From the NCBI GenBank assembly GCA_021397845.1, contig CM038040.1, positions 45,651,088 to 45,715,087 of the forward strand: a DNA stretch of 64,000 nt, read 5' to 3'. Position 1 is the first letter of the stretch; each line of letters opens with the position of its first letter. The notes beneath the pieces are model-generated. The model searched no databases, had not been told where the DNA came from, and saw only the letters and a list, made by a program, of their open reading frames with translations. This DNA comes from Areca catechu. Taxonomy: Eukaryota > Streptophyta > Magnoliopsida > Arecales > Arecaceae. Of this stretch, positions 1-11,040 are shown in pieces. Position numbers and translations under genes: made by a program.

Positions 1-1130
1 ACAGCCATCAAACTTCTGAGCTTGGAGGAGGAGCTCGGAGTAGCTCTTTGGGGGCTTTTTGTCGAGCAAGTAAGTTAGGCGGGAGGTCTTAAGTCTTCGT
101 TTCAAAGCCAACATAGCAATGGGCTCGTCGAGATTGTAGATCTCCAACATGATAGCCTTAAATGGGCCACGTAGTCTCCGCAGGGGTTCACAGTCCTGCT
201 GCCTGATGGAGAAGAGGCTATCTGCCCTCTGGGCACCTTCGACAGCCATCAAAGTGGGTCACGAACTTCTTTCCCAGCTGGGCGAGAGGGAGTGATGCTC
301 TCCGATTTCAGATGGAGTGAACCACACTCGGGCTGCCTTCTAGAGAGTGGCAGGAAAGGCAACGCAGAGGAGAGGATCGATGGCCCCTGGACCCTCGTAA
401 GGGCCCTATAGCTTTCCAGGTGGTCCAGGGGGTCCGTGGTTCCATCATAAGGTTCCACCTACGGCATACGGAATCGATCTGGATCGGCTCTTCTTGGATT
501 CTCGGGGGAGAAAGGGGACGGCATCGTAGCCCGCTGGCTCGCTAGTGGAGCTGGTAGATTGGCAAACGACAGGATAGCTTCGCCAGTCTGCGGTCATGCT
601 CCTCCAAGCAATTCTCCGTCGTGCGCCTGATGATCGTCAATGGACCCTTTGTCGAAGGAAACGGAGAAGGTGACAAGGGTGCATGATGCTTGTAGCGGGG
701 GGTTTGCTCTTTCCACCTTGGGGGGTTTTAGACACTACTGCTCAAGGTTTGGTGAGCGGCTCCCCTGTTGGCAGACCTAGCTTGTTGTCTTTTTGCCGGA
801 GTTTGCTGGCTACTCCGGCTACCAGTGATGGCCTGTGGCTGCGAAGGCCTTCCATGGAAGGAATGCAGGCTATCGCAGGATGCTATGGCATGGGGCGCGG
901 GGGTCCCTGGCTGCTGGTGAGTAGTCAAGGATCGGTGCTGATGCTGGAGCTGGTGCACTGCCATGGCAGGGATCTGCACCTGCTGGGTGAGTGCAGCCAG
1001 CTGGGATTCTTCCAGAGGTGGTTGAGCTGAAGCGGGTGGTTCACCTCTAGGGTTGTGCGGGTTCCCCCAGGAACGGGAGTCTCCCACATGACTAGTGGAG
1101 ACTCTCTTGCCCACATCATCACCATCCTTC
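1..1130 (-). pseudogene. gag relic of the left-edge Tat element
   Basis: Capsid-type structural polyprotein of a Ty3/gypsy element, read on the minus strand and heavily broken. Positions 249-458 encode a segment with the PYDGTTDPLDHLESY motif, almost identical to the gag at 52.8 kb. Positions 728-1114 encode the N-terminal region with the QLQHQ segment that also occurs at 53.3-53.6 kb, and nucleotides 1-245 align with 52435-52660. No frame is open across the region: stops and shifts separate these pieces. The gene continues off the left edge. It cannot encode a working Gag. Confidence 0.7.
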
Positions 1131-1179
1131 CTTCGAGCTGCTTATAGGGGGCTCAAGCTGGATCAAAGTTCGCTCCATG

Positions 1180-1198
1180 CCCCTACCTAGCGTGCCAA
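1180..1198 (-). other. primer-binding site (mutated)
   Basis: Two bases inside the LTR edge, the minus strand reads TTGGCACGCTAGGTAGGGG. This is the same site, with substitutions, as at 53611-53628 (TTGGCGCGCCAGGAAGGG) and 31884-31902 (TTGGGCGCCAGGTAGGGGG). A tRNA 3' end primes minus-strand DNA synthesis there. I do not assign the tRNA. Confidence 0.65.
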
Positions 1199-1200
1199 TC

Positions 1201-2410
1201 TGTTGCCACCAAGATCATCGTGGCCTACAGCTGCTGTCGAGATTGGATGTCCCCTTGAGCTCTTAGGATGTCCTGCTCCTTGAACCTACAAAAATGGGGT
1301 TAGTGACTCAGGCCGGGGGTTCCAGCGGGGCACTCCGACGGTCAAGTCAGTAACAATCCAGGGAATAGATCCTCCTAGTCGAGCCCCTCTGATGGACTCC
1401 ATGCCAGGAGGAGTGAGTAGTATGAGAATGGGGTGCAAGCGTGTCGGGAGGATGGTAGCCGAGCTAGAGGATTCTCTACGTGGCCTTCTTCTCTGTTACT
1501 TGCTTGAGTTTTTTTTATGGTGAGATAGTGGTGTGATTGTTGTTACCGATTTTCGAGGTATCGAAGGTTCTTTCTAGTCTGGGTGATCGCTAGAGCCTAC
1601 TCAGGATCTCCCTATATTGTCGGGTGCGTGCGGCGGTGTTCCATGCTGCAGATGGGACATCTCTCCCGATGCGTACTGTCAGGAGTTGTGTGGCGGCATT
1701 CCGTGCCATGGACGGAACGTCTTTTTGGGTGTGGTGGGAGGAGGAAACTGTTGTGCGTTCTGACATTCCTTCTGGTTGTTCCATTCCGGGAAGCCTGGCA
1801 GTGACTTAATTAGGGGGAACTCCTCCCTCTCCTAGTGTAAGTGGCACCCATAGGCAGTTATTGTGATTTGACGGGTGCTTCTTCATGCGCCTCGGGTGGC
1901 CCACCGGTGCCCCAGGGAGGTGGCTCCGCTCTCTTGGAGACGGCAGCGCTGTCGAGGTTGAGGTGATTGCCGAGCTGGAGAGCTCGGACTCGACTCCGGC
2001 CGGAGAGGGCCTGACCTTGACTTCGGAGAAGCTTGGGCCAGAGGAGGAGGGCTCGACTCTTGCTCAGAGAGCGCGACCTCAGAGGGGCTTAGCCCGAGCT
2101 GGGGGAGGGCCAAGCTTGACTCAGGCTCAGGGAGCTCGATCTCGAAGGGGCACGTTTCGGTGGAGGAGGTCAACACGTGACCCCTGCCCAGAGGGCTCGA
2201 CCTCGAAGGGGATCGCTCTGGTAAAGGGGGTCGCTTGGCTCCGGCCTAGGCGACCCGAGCTCGTAGGTGTCGACTTGGTGGAGGATGAAGCTCGGCTCAA
2301 CGGATCAGGAGAGCCCGGCTCGGCGAAGGAATCCAAGGCGAGGGTCCACCATGGCAGTTTTTCTGCCAGGGCACTTGTTGTGGGTCACATGTCAGCCTTC
2401 CGCCGTATCA
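1201..2410 (-). repeat. 5' LTR of the left-edge Tat element
   Basis: On the plus strand the LTR starts TGTTGCCACC and appears to end CCGCCGTATCA, comparable to the TGTTGCCGAT start and GGCCGTAACA end of the LTRs at 43.6 and 53.6 kb. Positions 1312-1352 hold the conserved motif (CCGG..TTCC..CTCCGACGGTCAAGTCAGTA) also found in the other Tat-type LTRs. The part from 1960 to 2340 is GC-rich with degenerate internal repetition of GAGCTCGA/GGGCTCGA-like words. The outer boundary is inferred by comparison and could be off by a few bases. Confidence 0.65.
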
Positions 2411-4009
2411 AATATCAAGGGCATTTGTCTAATTGGTGCTTTACTACGACATGTCTTCCTGGATGTCAGCTGATATCTTTTTAGATTTAGGCATGTGTGC
2501 TACATGACCTTAAACATTACACAATTAGAAATATTACTATTGATTGTAATAATCAGGTTATAATGACACAAACACAAATACATATTATAGAAAAGAAAAT
2601 ATTATAATATCTTAAAATATTAAAAAGATTAAATTAAAATGCATCTTTGAGTTGTACTGTATTTGAAACTTCATCCAAAATAATAACAAGTCTGCCAATG
2701 AAATATGTACTAGCGAGACATGTAATTTAGAAATATCCAAATTTAAAGATATGGAAAAAAATATGTCTCAGGATAAGCAGATTAAAGACATGGGAGCATG
2801 TGGCTATAAGATGAATAACTACTTATTAAGCTGCCTATCATATAATTATAGTTAAACCCTTGTCTCTAGCCATGCTCATTCTTAAGGCAGCTTACATCAT
2901 GGCAAAACATAATATAAATGATACATTATTGAACATTATAGATAATAAATATGGAAATTATAAAAAAGGTGAATATTAACAAAATATTGAAACCATTAAC
3001 TTCAACAAAGCCTTCAGAATGTTATAAAAGGCTGCCAAACATTTATTCATCAAGCAACATATGTAATTGAGGTCAGTTATGGAAATATATGAATTAAAAA
3101 ATAATTAAACTTGTGCCTTATGACATGAAAGGTAATATCAGTGGAGCATCGCAGCTACAAGATAGGATAAGTACTAATGTGCTTAAAATCTTGTCTCTAA
3201 GCCATGCTCATTCATAAGGCAGCTTGTCATCTTTGGCAAGTTGTACATACAGCAATTATTTAACACCTATTAAATTACCAGTTCCTCGATAAAAGACTTG
3301 CAACTTGATACTAAAGTTACCTTTATGCATACATGTACATACATACATAAATAAAAATATGGGTATATAGGCAACATGCCAATAATGCACGCACTTGGGT
3401 ATATAGACAGCAATAGCCTTGACCACTGTATTATAAAAAAAATATTTAAGTGTACTTATGTTATTCAAAAATCGGTGATAATTGTCATCCTATCATGAAA
3501 AGTATTAATTATAATTGTTTCCATTTATGCTACAGAGAAACTACCTGAAGAAGATGTTGGCAAAACCTGGTAGCCTTTCGCACCATCCAATCCTTAATAG
3601 ATAACAACTCTTTATAGGGGCTCAAAATGGGTACTTCAACTATTTATATGTATCATATATAAACTAATTCTTATTAGTATGCAATGAAATGGCAAGCAGC
3701 AACCATTGAAATTGACATCATGTGAAGAGACTAGAAAGACCTGCATTTTGCTATAATTTTCTTGAAAGACAGGGTTCTTGCAAGTGATACCTACTTAATT
3801 TTCTTACCTTAGATAGAAACCAGAGTATCAGGATCAAATGAAATACAGAGAAAAATCCTTTCATGATCATAAATCTCTTCACAAATCAAGACATGAACAA
3901 TAGGTACTATGACATCAATAAAACTGGAAGAAAATAAGCAAAACAAATGACAAAACATGAAAACAAATCCATAGCATCGATCTGCTCCAAACCTAGAAAT
4001 CCATACCAA

Positions 4010-4195
4010 AAACATTCCGACAAAGACATCACGGATCACCAAAAAAAAACTAGGCCCAAATTCTGACAAAGACATCACCGATCAATGCAAAATATTCCAA
4101 CAAAGACATCACAAATCAGGGAAAAAAAATTTCAACAAAGACATCATGGATCAGGGGGAAAAATTTCAACAAAGACATCACCGATCATCGATTAA
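4010..4195. repeat. short tandem repeat, about 35 bp x 5
   Basis: The core AACAAAGACATCAC.GATCA recurs about every 35 bases, with variable A-rich spacers (around 4017, 4066, 4100, 4136 and 4167). Copies differ by several substitutions, so the array is old. Confidence 0.7.
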
Positions 4196-4571
4196 TAAAT
4201 AAAAACATCAAAAAATAGGGAAAAACCAGGGGATTCAGATGAACTCATGCGAGAGGGGCAATTGAAGATGATGCAAGGCCGATCCTCCAAGATTGAGATG
4301 AAGGGAAGCAGATGAGAGAGAGAAAGAGAGAAATGAAGAGAGATTGGATTTGGATGGGATCGACAGGTTGCCTTTGTGATTTCGAGAATCGAGAGGGCAT
4401 CGATGAAGAGCATTAACAGGATGAAGAAACCTTAGCATTGGGGATGAAGAAACCCTAGCATCAGGGAAGAAGACTAGCGAAGGATCGAGAAGTATCGACT
4501 GTCCGAAGAGGGAAAAAGGATAAGATTTTTATTTCCATCCCATACCCCTGGAATACTTTAAGCAAGAATAG

Positions 4572-4599
4572 CCAATTCCATGGGGAACCATGGAATTGG
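4572..4599. repeat. perfect 12-bp inverted repeat with 4-base loop
   Basis: CCAATTCCATGG (4572-4583) is followed after GGAA by its exact reverse complement CCATGGAATTGG (4588-4599). It would form a compact hairpin; no function is implied. Confidence 0.8.
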
Positions 4600-5029
4600 T
4601 TTTCTAGGAATTGAATGGGTTGACCAAAATACTAATTCCTAGGGGGCCCACCAACAAAAATAGCCTTGTTTGTGGGAATAGCAAGGAATAAAGCCCTATT
4701 CCAACCTAGAATAGGGCATCCAATACTACCTAAAAGGTTTATATGTAGAATTACAAATCATGTGATTTACCTATTATAAAAAGTGATAAGTTCAGTAAAG
4801 ATCAATGTCCGAACAATGAGTTTAAGAAAGATCAGATTTAAAATATATCGTATGCCAATACTATAGGAAGTCTGATGTATGCATAAGTTTGTACTATACC
4901 TGACATTACTTTCATAATGAGTATTTTGGTACATATTAGTCAAACCCATGATTCTAGCATTGGGTTGCTGCAAAGAAGGTAATGAGGTATTTATAGAAAA
5001 CCAAGGACTATATGCTTGTATACATGAGA

Positions 5030-5530
5030 GTTGATAATCTAGAGTTGGTAGGGTATTTAGATTTAGATCATGCCAGGTGCCCTAATGATTTAAAATCAAC
5101 TTTAGAATATATTTTTATATTAGTTGATGGTACAGTATCCTGAAAAAGTGTTAAAAAGATACTGACTGCTTCTTCCACTATGCAAGATAAATTCATCTCC
5201 TCTTATAAAGCTGCTACTCAAGTTTGACTGAAAAATTTTATGGTAAGGTTTCAGATACTACATTCAAGTTCCAGACCTTTGATAATCTATTGTGATAATA
5301 AAGGTGCAATATTCTTCACGAAGAATAATAAATATTTTAGCAAATCTAAACATTCAAGCTAAATTGTTTGACTATGAGAGATCTTGTGAAGAATAAAGAT
5401 ATCACTGTTGAGTATATTGATACAGAGTCTATGCTGGCTGGTCCTATAACTAAGGATTTGAGGTCTATATATTTTACAAAGCTTATTGAAAATATGGGCA
5501 TATTGAGTTCTTTTGATGTTCTTGATTAAT
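5030..5530 (+). pseudogene. Ty1/copia RNase H relic
   Basis: Plus-strand translation in shifting frames follows the C-terminal part of plant copia polyproteins: a segment like LELVGYLD..A at about 5040-5075, a segment matching the CDNKGA motif near 5295-5315, and the tail with VEYIDTESMLAGPITKDL and NMG at about 5410-5505. Several stops and frameshifts interrupt it. It is not the SIRE-type element found at 41-64 kb; the tail (ending near the FDVLD motif, about 5510-5528) points to another copia lineage. Only this 3' fragment of pol is recognisable. Confidence 0.7.
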
Positions 5531-6271
5531 GGGAGTGACTTTGTATTTATACTTTATTATTATTGTAGACTTACTTTTCATTTTATATATCTATCATGAG
5601 TATTTATATACATTATTGATATAATAATTGATGGTATATATATATATATATATATTTTGATTATGAGATATCTCTTTTAGTTATATACTTACTATATAAA
5701 AATTGAGATCAGGTGTCGAGTCTTAAATATGTTATACTGTCTCATTATTAACACTATGCGAGTATGTGAGATAGAATGACTTGTTATTTGAAGTCATTAA
5801 AATTATTTTTGCTTAATTTATTTTCAAGTATGTTGAAGAGAAATTATTGGATTAACAATGAAAATATCATATTTTGTTTGGATCACTTTTGGATGTTATT
5901 TTCTTACTACACTACCATACCAAGACTCATGTCGATAATATTGATGATGTTTGTAACTATAGATAGATCTTATGTCAAAAAAAGAATGCAACTATTCTTA
6001 TAATTTGACATAATTGATACTATTGGATTGAGTCATTTTAAAGGTACTATCTATGGATCATATATTTTCATGGCTAAGTACTGTGTTTAGTTTAAGAGTT
6101 ATTTAAAATAAAATATTTTTAAAATCATAATTAATATTATTTAAGCAAGAGAATATAAGAGTTTTTTTTAATTATGGACTACCATTAATTATTATTTATT
6201 TTGGTTTGTTAAAAATAGATTCATTATATGATCCGTGTTGATGGACATATGTATAGTATAATTATTATATG

Positions 6272-6355
6272 ATCCTTGTGTTTGGGCTTTCAGCACCTTA
6301 TATTGATTGTATGGTTGAGGCGGTACATTACAGGCTTTAGCCCAAACACAAGGAT
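6272..6355. repeat. 17-bp perfect inverted repeat, 50-base spacer
   Basis: ATCCTTGTGTTTGGGCT at 6272-6288 is exactly reverse-complemented by AGCCCAAACACAAGGAT at 6339-6355. The arms could form a stem; the relation to the neighbouring copia relic is unknown. Confidence 0.85.
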
Positions 6356-8154
6356 TACTTGAGAAGAACTACAACGGATTGATCCAGATATTCTTGAGCA
6401 TTACCAGAGCAGTATGGAGCCTGACTCAATGGAGTCGAGTTCCCCCACCCTAGGGGAATGATGAGGACATCACCTAGCACAGATCCTGATGTACATATCT
6501 GAGCCAAAACTTATATTTTTTTATTTTATTTGGGTGTATTGGGATTGAAAATATTATTTATATTATTTAATTCTTATATCCAGATCATGCATGGATCTCA
6601 GAGCATGAACACTGGATTAGTATGGCGTCAGTGTTTTAGATTAGACCAATTATTTCATTTTGATTTGAGTCTTAGTATATTAGTTTGTCTAGTCTCCAAT
6701 TGATTGGAGAGTCCCAAAGTTTTGGTCTCTAATTCATAGAGGACTAGGGTCTATTTAAAGGAGTCCTATGTAATAATTAAAGTATCGACATAATATTGAA
6801 TTAAGAACTTTGATTTCCTGGCTCCCTTCTTTTTCTTTCTATCTTCCTCTTCTTCTTCCTCTCTTCTCCTCTTCTTCTTTCTTCTCCTTCTTCCTCTCCT
6901 CCTCTTTCTTCCCTGTTACTTATCCCTTTGCCAATTTAAACTTCCCGAGCCCGGAAACAACCATCTTCAAGCATCCAAACCCACTGCATCCCTTGTTTCA
7001 AAAACCAATCGAGAGGACCACCCAAACAAACACCAACCGCGACCACTCGCCACCGTGCCACCCGGCATCGCCGCAATCCCTCGACACTGCCACCAGGTCC
7101 ATCGAGTCCGCCATCACCCTCCCGACTAGAGAGGTCCATGCTCGAACCGACAATGATCATTCCCTCTTGATGGACACCGGCCATCCCAAAGCGTTCCACT
7201 GTCGCCATCCAAATTTTGCCAGACCTCCCCATCTTCCGGACCACCGACCTCCCAACCCCAACCCCGCCGGCAAACAGAGCCTGACCACCTCTCCCCGCGC
7301 CGCCGTCCTCCTTCCTAGCACCGTCGCCGGCAAAGCTTGCCGGTCACCCCTCTTTTGAAGGTCCATGTTCCATCTTCCAACGGGCCGGGAGAAGAGCCCT
7401 TCCTTTGCACATTCATGAAAGCAAGGAAGGAGCATCACACTTCTCAAAGCAAAGCCGGCCTTATCCGCCGACTTCAAGCCGAGAAGGAAAAAAAAAAAAG
7501 GGAAGAAAGAAAAAAATAGTGGGCTTTAAAGACAGCAATTGGGCTTCACCAGAGACATCCCAAGCAATTTGATCAACGTTTCCTGATCTGCACATAATTC
7601 AAAGCGATCTCGAAGCCCTGCTCCAACTCATAAAATTGGATTTATCGGACTAGATCTAAAATTATTTTATTTAGAAAAATCCTGACTGCGTATGTTAATT
7701 TTTTGGTATTCTAGGTCTAAAGACTTTGTCGGACTCGCTATCCAGCTAGAATCTCGGCCCGACTTGGTCAACACTTTCTTTTCCAGTCTCTCTCGGCCAT
7801 AATCTGATTTGTGAACACGCTTTCCACTTAAAATATTTAAATTGATATTGGTAGTGAGTTTTTTCTTTAGTTTTATTAGATTAATATATTAATTGATTGT
7901 GCTTAGTTTAAATTTACGGGTAGTTCCTCGATTATCTACGATCCTAATTTCTTTTAGATCTAGGATTTTTATTATTGCTTATAGTTATTTTTTTAAAAAA
8001 AAATCTGATTATAGTTTAAGCTTTTTCGTATTAAGAAAATCATAATTAGCTAGTTTTGATTTATAATTTTGGTTTGCTGATAATTTAAAAAATAAAAAAA
8101 TAAAAAAAATAATAATCTGTATTGCATTCCTAGATCATATCCTCCCGTATCGAA

Positions 8155-8229
8155 AGGTGTCCATGCATTTCATGATATATAAACATGAGCTATCAGTTTG
8201 TATCTTCTACGTGTAAGAATGGTTCTCTT

Positions 8230-8264
<35 letters not shown>

Positions 8265-8825
8265 TGATACCAATCGTTTTGGGTCGTACATTATCCATTT
8301 CCAGATCTGTCCTATAGAAAAAGATGATTGAATAATTTTAAAATATATTATAAACACAATTCAATGATTAAAATCATAAATAAAAATTATCCATTCCTCC
8401 CTGCAAAAGATACAACTCAAATCCTATAAATGCAGATGCAACGAACAACGATTTTGAACATGTGGCCGGATATGTGTTTTTTTTTATTTAAATTTAGGGG
8501 GGGGCGCCTAAAATTGACTCGTTCACTAGTTTTCTATTCTGTTCTCGGAACGCGTCCATCAACGAGCCCAAGCCCTAGTAGGCCACAAATTGATCAGCAT
8601 GTGTCTTTCACTTGAAAGAATGATTATCTTATTTTTTTCATGATACAAATTATAGAATCGTACAATATCCGCAGGCACATGAAAGAAAGTGATTTGCTTG
8701 TCTTGAAATGCATGTAAAAGTATAATGCAATAGTTCAAACCATGGATGAAGATCAACAAGTATTCATTCCGTACGAAAGATATAACTCAAATCCTACCAC
8801 GAACGGATGCGACAAGCTAGGATTA
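8155..8825. repeat. Divergent direct duplication (about 250 bp each)
   Basis: The segment at about 8155-8440 is partly repeated at about 8590-8825: both contain a T-rich tract followed by TTCATGATAC, then a TCGTACA.TATCC word, and end with AAAGATA..ACTCAAATCCTA followed by a TGCGAC/TGCAAC word. The copies are strongly diverged and separated by about 150 bases. Confidence 0.55.
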
Positions 8826-8951
8826 GCCGGACGTTTTTCATATGCGGATGTGTGTGAGCATCGGTCCATTCAACGTATTCGTATTGGTCCTCACCGGTTG
8901 ACGCGTAATTATCAATTAGACATCCAGGCCAATCATGATGCAACGTATACC

Positions 8952-8956
8952 GGAAC
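8952..8956. repeat. Target-site duplication GGAAC (left)
   Basis: GGAAC directly precedes the TGTCGCACCC start of the left chromovirus LTR and is repeated at 18009-18013 immediately after the right LTR. This marks the insertion borders. Confidence 0.95.
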
Positions 8957-11001
8957 TGTCGCACCCCAAATCCAAGACATGTGCCAGAAGTGCGACAAAC
9001 GGCCATATATTCTGGGGTTCAGCATTTCCAGAAATATACCAGACCTGTACCAACCATTTCTTAGATAAAATGAATAACTAGATAATTAAAAAAAAATAAA
9101 ATATATATAGATAAGTAGATTCAAATATCATAAAGCCAACCATCATACAGTTGACATAATCTAAATTCAGACAATAAATAAATTAAAAAAAATTTGATAG
9201 TGACCACTAGATCCTAAGCCTCACTGATTGAATCCCTGGTCCAAGTATTCCTCTGATCCTGAAAAAGAATGTAAGGGAAAGGAATGAGTTTTCCTTAAAC
9301 TCAGTAAGTCATCATATGTCACAAATATAAAATTTACCATGAATCTAGAGTAACTCCACGCATGTGAGCAATCATAAAATATAAGCCATTTTTCATTATT
9401 AACCTTCTTATTTATTTTTCTGACATCATACAAATTTTTAGGATGGCCATCCAAACACACTCACTTAGTCCCTCATACTATGGCCACGATCGGTCCGTGG
9501 CTCGTCCCAAAAGAGTCTAGACCCTGTGTCACATGCCGCACATCGGTCATGTGCCAGCGATAGCCCCGCTGGAGGCCCAAAAGGAGTCTAACTCTGAGTA
9601 TCACACGAGAAACATGCTTCCCAGCATGTGCTAGAATAAAACAACAACTCCTGTGTTACATACCGCACATCGGTCATGTGCCAGCGATAGCCCCGCTGGA
9701 GGCCCAAAAGGAGTCTAGATCCTCGTGTGATCATAGTCGGACTAAAAAGTAATTAAAACCAATTCACCCCACGACTTATTATATCTTAGTCTAGGTTTAA
9801 ATTTCATAACACATCAAGATATATGTATATAGCATGAACATAAACAATAAAATTCAATAACAAGTCAAATAATGGGTTCACATCATGCATGGCAAAATTA
9901 TATTGGTGAGTGATAACTTACAGTTTCACCAACTCAGTACTAATCCTGATTTTCCAAGGATGATGACGATCCTGCATCACAATTTATTTTGTTTATGATT
10001 TAATATCATTAATTCCTATATATATATAAAAAAAAATATAAAATAAATCCCTTGGGACAACCCCAGACAAACTCTTTCCTTCCTTATTGTCGTTACTGGG
10101 TCGGCCCATCCAAGATAATAGGCCTAGCCCAACAAGGCATGGCTCAACCAAGTCTGGCCCAACGAGGCCTGGCCCAGCCAAGCCCAGCCCGGCCCAGCCA
10201 AGCCCGGCCCAGCCAAACCCGGCCCAATCAAGCTTGGCCCAGCCAAGCTCTGATCAAACCGAGCCCAGCCAAAAGCCCACTCCGGCCACGACACTGCCCC
10301 GATTCCACGGAAGAACCAGGGAGGATCGACGGCGATCCTCCCGTCCGACCAACACGGAGTTCTTGCCGGAGGAAGAAGAAGGTCAGGTGACCCCTACGGC
10401 GGCCGTCCGACCGTTGGTCGGTGAGCACCGAGCCGAAGACTACCGCTCAACAGAACTTCCCGTCGATCAAAATCCCTCTCTCCCTCTCTCTCTCCCCCCC
10501 CCCCCAAGCAAGCGAAGGGACGGCGGCGATCCCTGTGATCGGCTGCCCAGGACGGTTCCCGGAGAGGAGGAATCTGGCGGTGATTTTTTCGTCGCCGGCC
10601 ACATCACACGGCTTCAACGGAGAGGAAGAATCAACCGGATTCTCCCTCCTGTCCAGCCAAACAACACACACTACCCTTTCCGAGGAGGAAGGACTTACCG
10701 GCGAGGCTGGTTCCGATCGCAGCGACCACCGGTGGAGAGCGCTCCGGCGAGGGTAGGGACACTCGAAGAAGCCGTCGACGCTCCACCCACAGGGAGGTAT
10801 TCCCGGATCAACAGAGGCAACCTAAGCCCCTAAAAAACCCGAGGAAGAGCCTTATCCCCCCCACCTCCGACGGCGTCGTCGGATTTCTCCGGATTTCCCA
10901 CCGGAAAATCCGAACTTCCGAACCCGAAGGAATTTGAACTGAAGTCGGCAAGGGCCGCCGACTTCAGCCCAAATCCTGCCCAATAAGAACTGGGCCTCAC
11001 A
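8957..11001 (-). repeat. 3' LTR of the chromovirus
   Basis: Begins TGTCGCACCC and ends GGGCCTCACA on the plus strand, matching 15901-18008. It contains two near-identical copies of a 60-base block starting at the CGCACATCGGTCATGTGCCA word (about 9537 and 9666, 129 bases apart), a GGCCCAGCCAAGCCC-type minisatellite (10127-10262), and a GC-rich part. Length 2045 bases, 63 shorter than its partner, mainly because it lacks a 58-bp duplication found there. Confidence 0.93.
10127..10262. repeat. CCCAGCCAAGCCCGG-type minisatellite in the LTR
   Basis: Short words GGCCCAGCCAAGCCC and CCCGGCCCAGCCAA recur with small variations for about 130 bases. The homologous array in the other LTR is at about 17085-17215. 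The apparent proline/alanine-rich reading frames here are by-products of the repeat. Confidence 0.85.
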
Positions 11002-11013
11002 TTCTCCCCACCT
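11002..11013 (-). other. polypurine tract of the chromovirus
   Basis: Minus strand AGGTGGGGAGAA directly abuts the inner edge of the 3' LTR, the expected place for the plus-strand DNA primer. Confidence 0.85.
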
Positions 11014-11040
11014 AAAAAAAAAAAATTTCGCCTTCGAAAT

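Larger units (their letters stand above)
1..2410 (-). mobile_element. Ty3/gypsy Tat-type LTR retrotransposon, 5' end only
   Basis: The window opens inside a minus-strand element of which only the 5' portion is present: a gag relic (1 to about 1130), a primer-binding site (about 1180-1198) and a complete 5' LTR (1201-2410). The gag relic aligns segment by segment with the gag of the nested Tat element at 52.1-53.6 kb, and the LTR shares with the other Tat-type elements a short motif near its inner end. The remainder (pol, 3' LTR) would lie left of the window, so no target duplication can be checked; the five bases outside the LTR are AATAT at 2411-2415. Family placement rests on gag and LTR similarity, since pol is not visible. 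Confidence 0.75.
2411..5029. other. AT-rich intergenic DNA without a recognisable gene
   Basis: No reading frame here resembles a known protein. Contents are AT-rich single-copy-looking sequence, a run of about five 35-bp imperfect repeats at 4010-4195, a perfect 12-bp inverted repeat at 4572-4599, and a stretch near 4680-4740 that could be the end of a decayed DNA transposon. The latter has no confirmed terminal repeats. Confidence 0.5.
5531..8956. other. Possible copia 3' LTR and AT-rich flank
   Basis: Downstream of the copia RNase H relic one expects a 3' LTR. The stretch from about 6600 to 6810 has promoter-like character (TATTTAAAGG at about 6752, then a pyrimidine-rich leader at 6816-6915), but I could not find paired LTR ends or a polypurine tract, so no boundary is given. 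The GC-rich part at 6940-7480 opens frames on both strands without recognisable protein similarity. The rest is AT-rich with homopolymer runs. Confidence 0.35.

Noticed and set aside
4680..4745. Terminal repeat of a Harbinger or hAT transposon
   Set aside because: The GGAATAG-type words are suggestive, but no matching opposite end or target duplication could be found.
6810..7358. A 182-codon frame with a hydrophobic Phe/Ser/Leu N-terminus
   Set aside because: The hydrophobic part comes from a pyrimidine-rich tract, and the remainder has no recognisable domain. A signal peptide was considered but is not credible without a downstream protein.
10052..10833. Pro/Ala-rich frames of 110-250 codons, repeated at 17082-17840
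   Set aside because: They lie in the chromovirus LTRs and follow the minisatellite; unequal stops in the two LTRs show no constraint.
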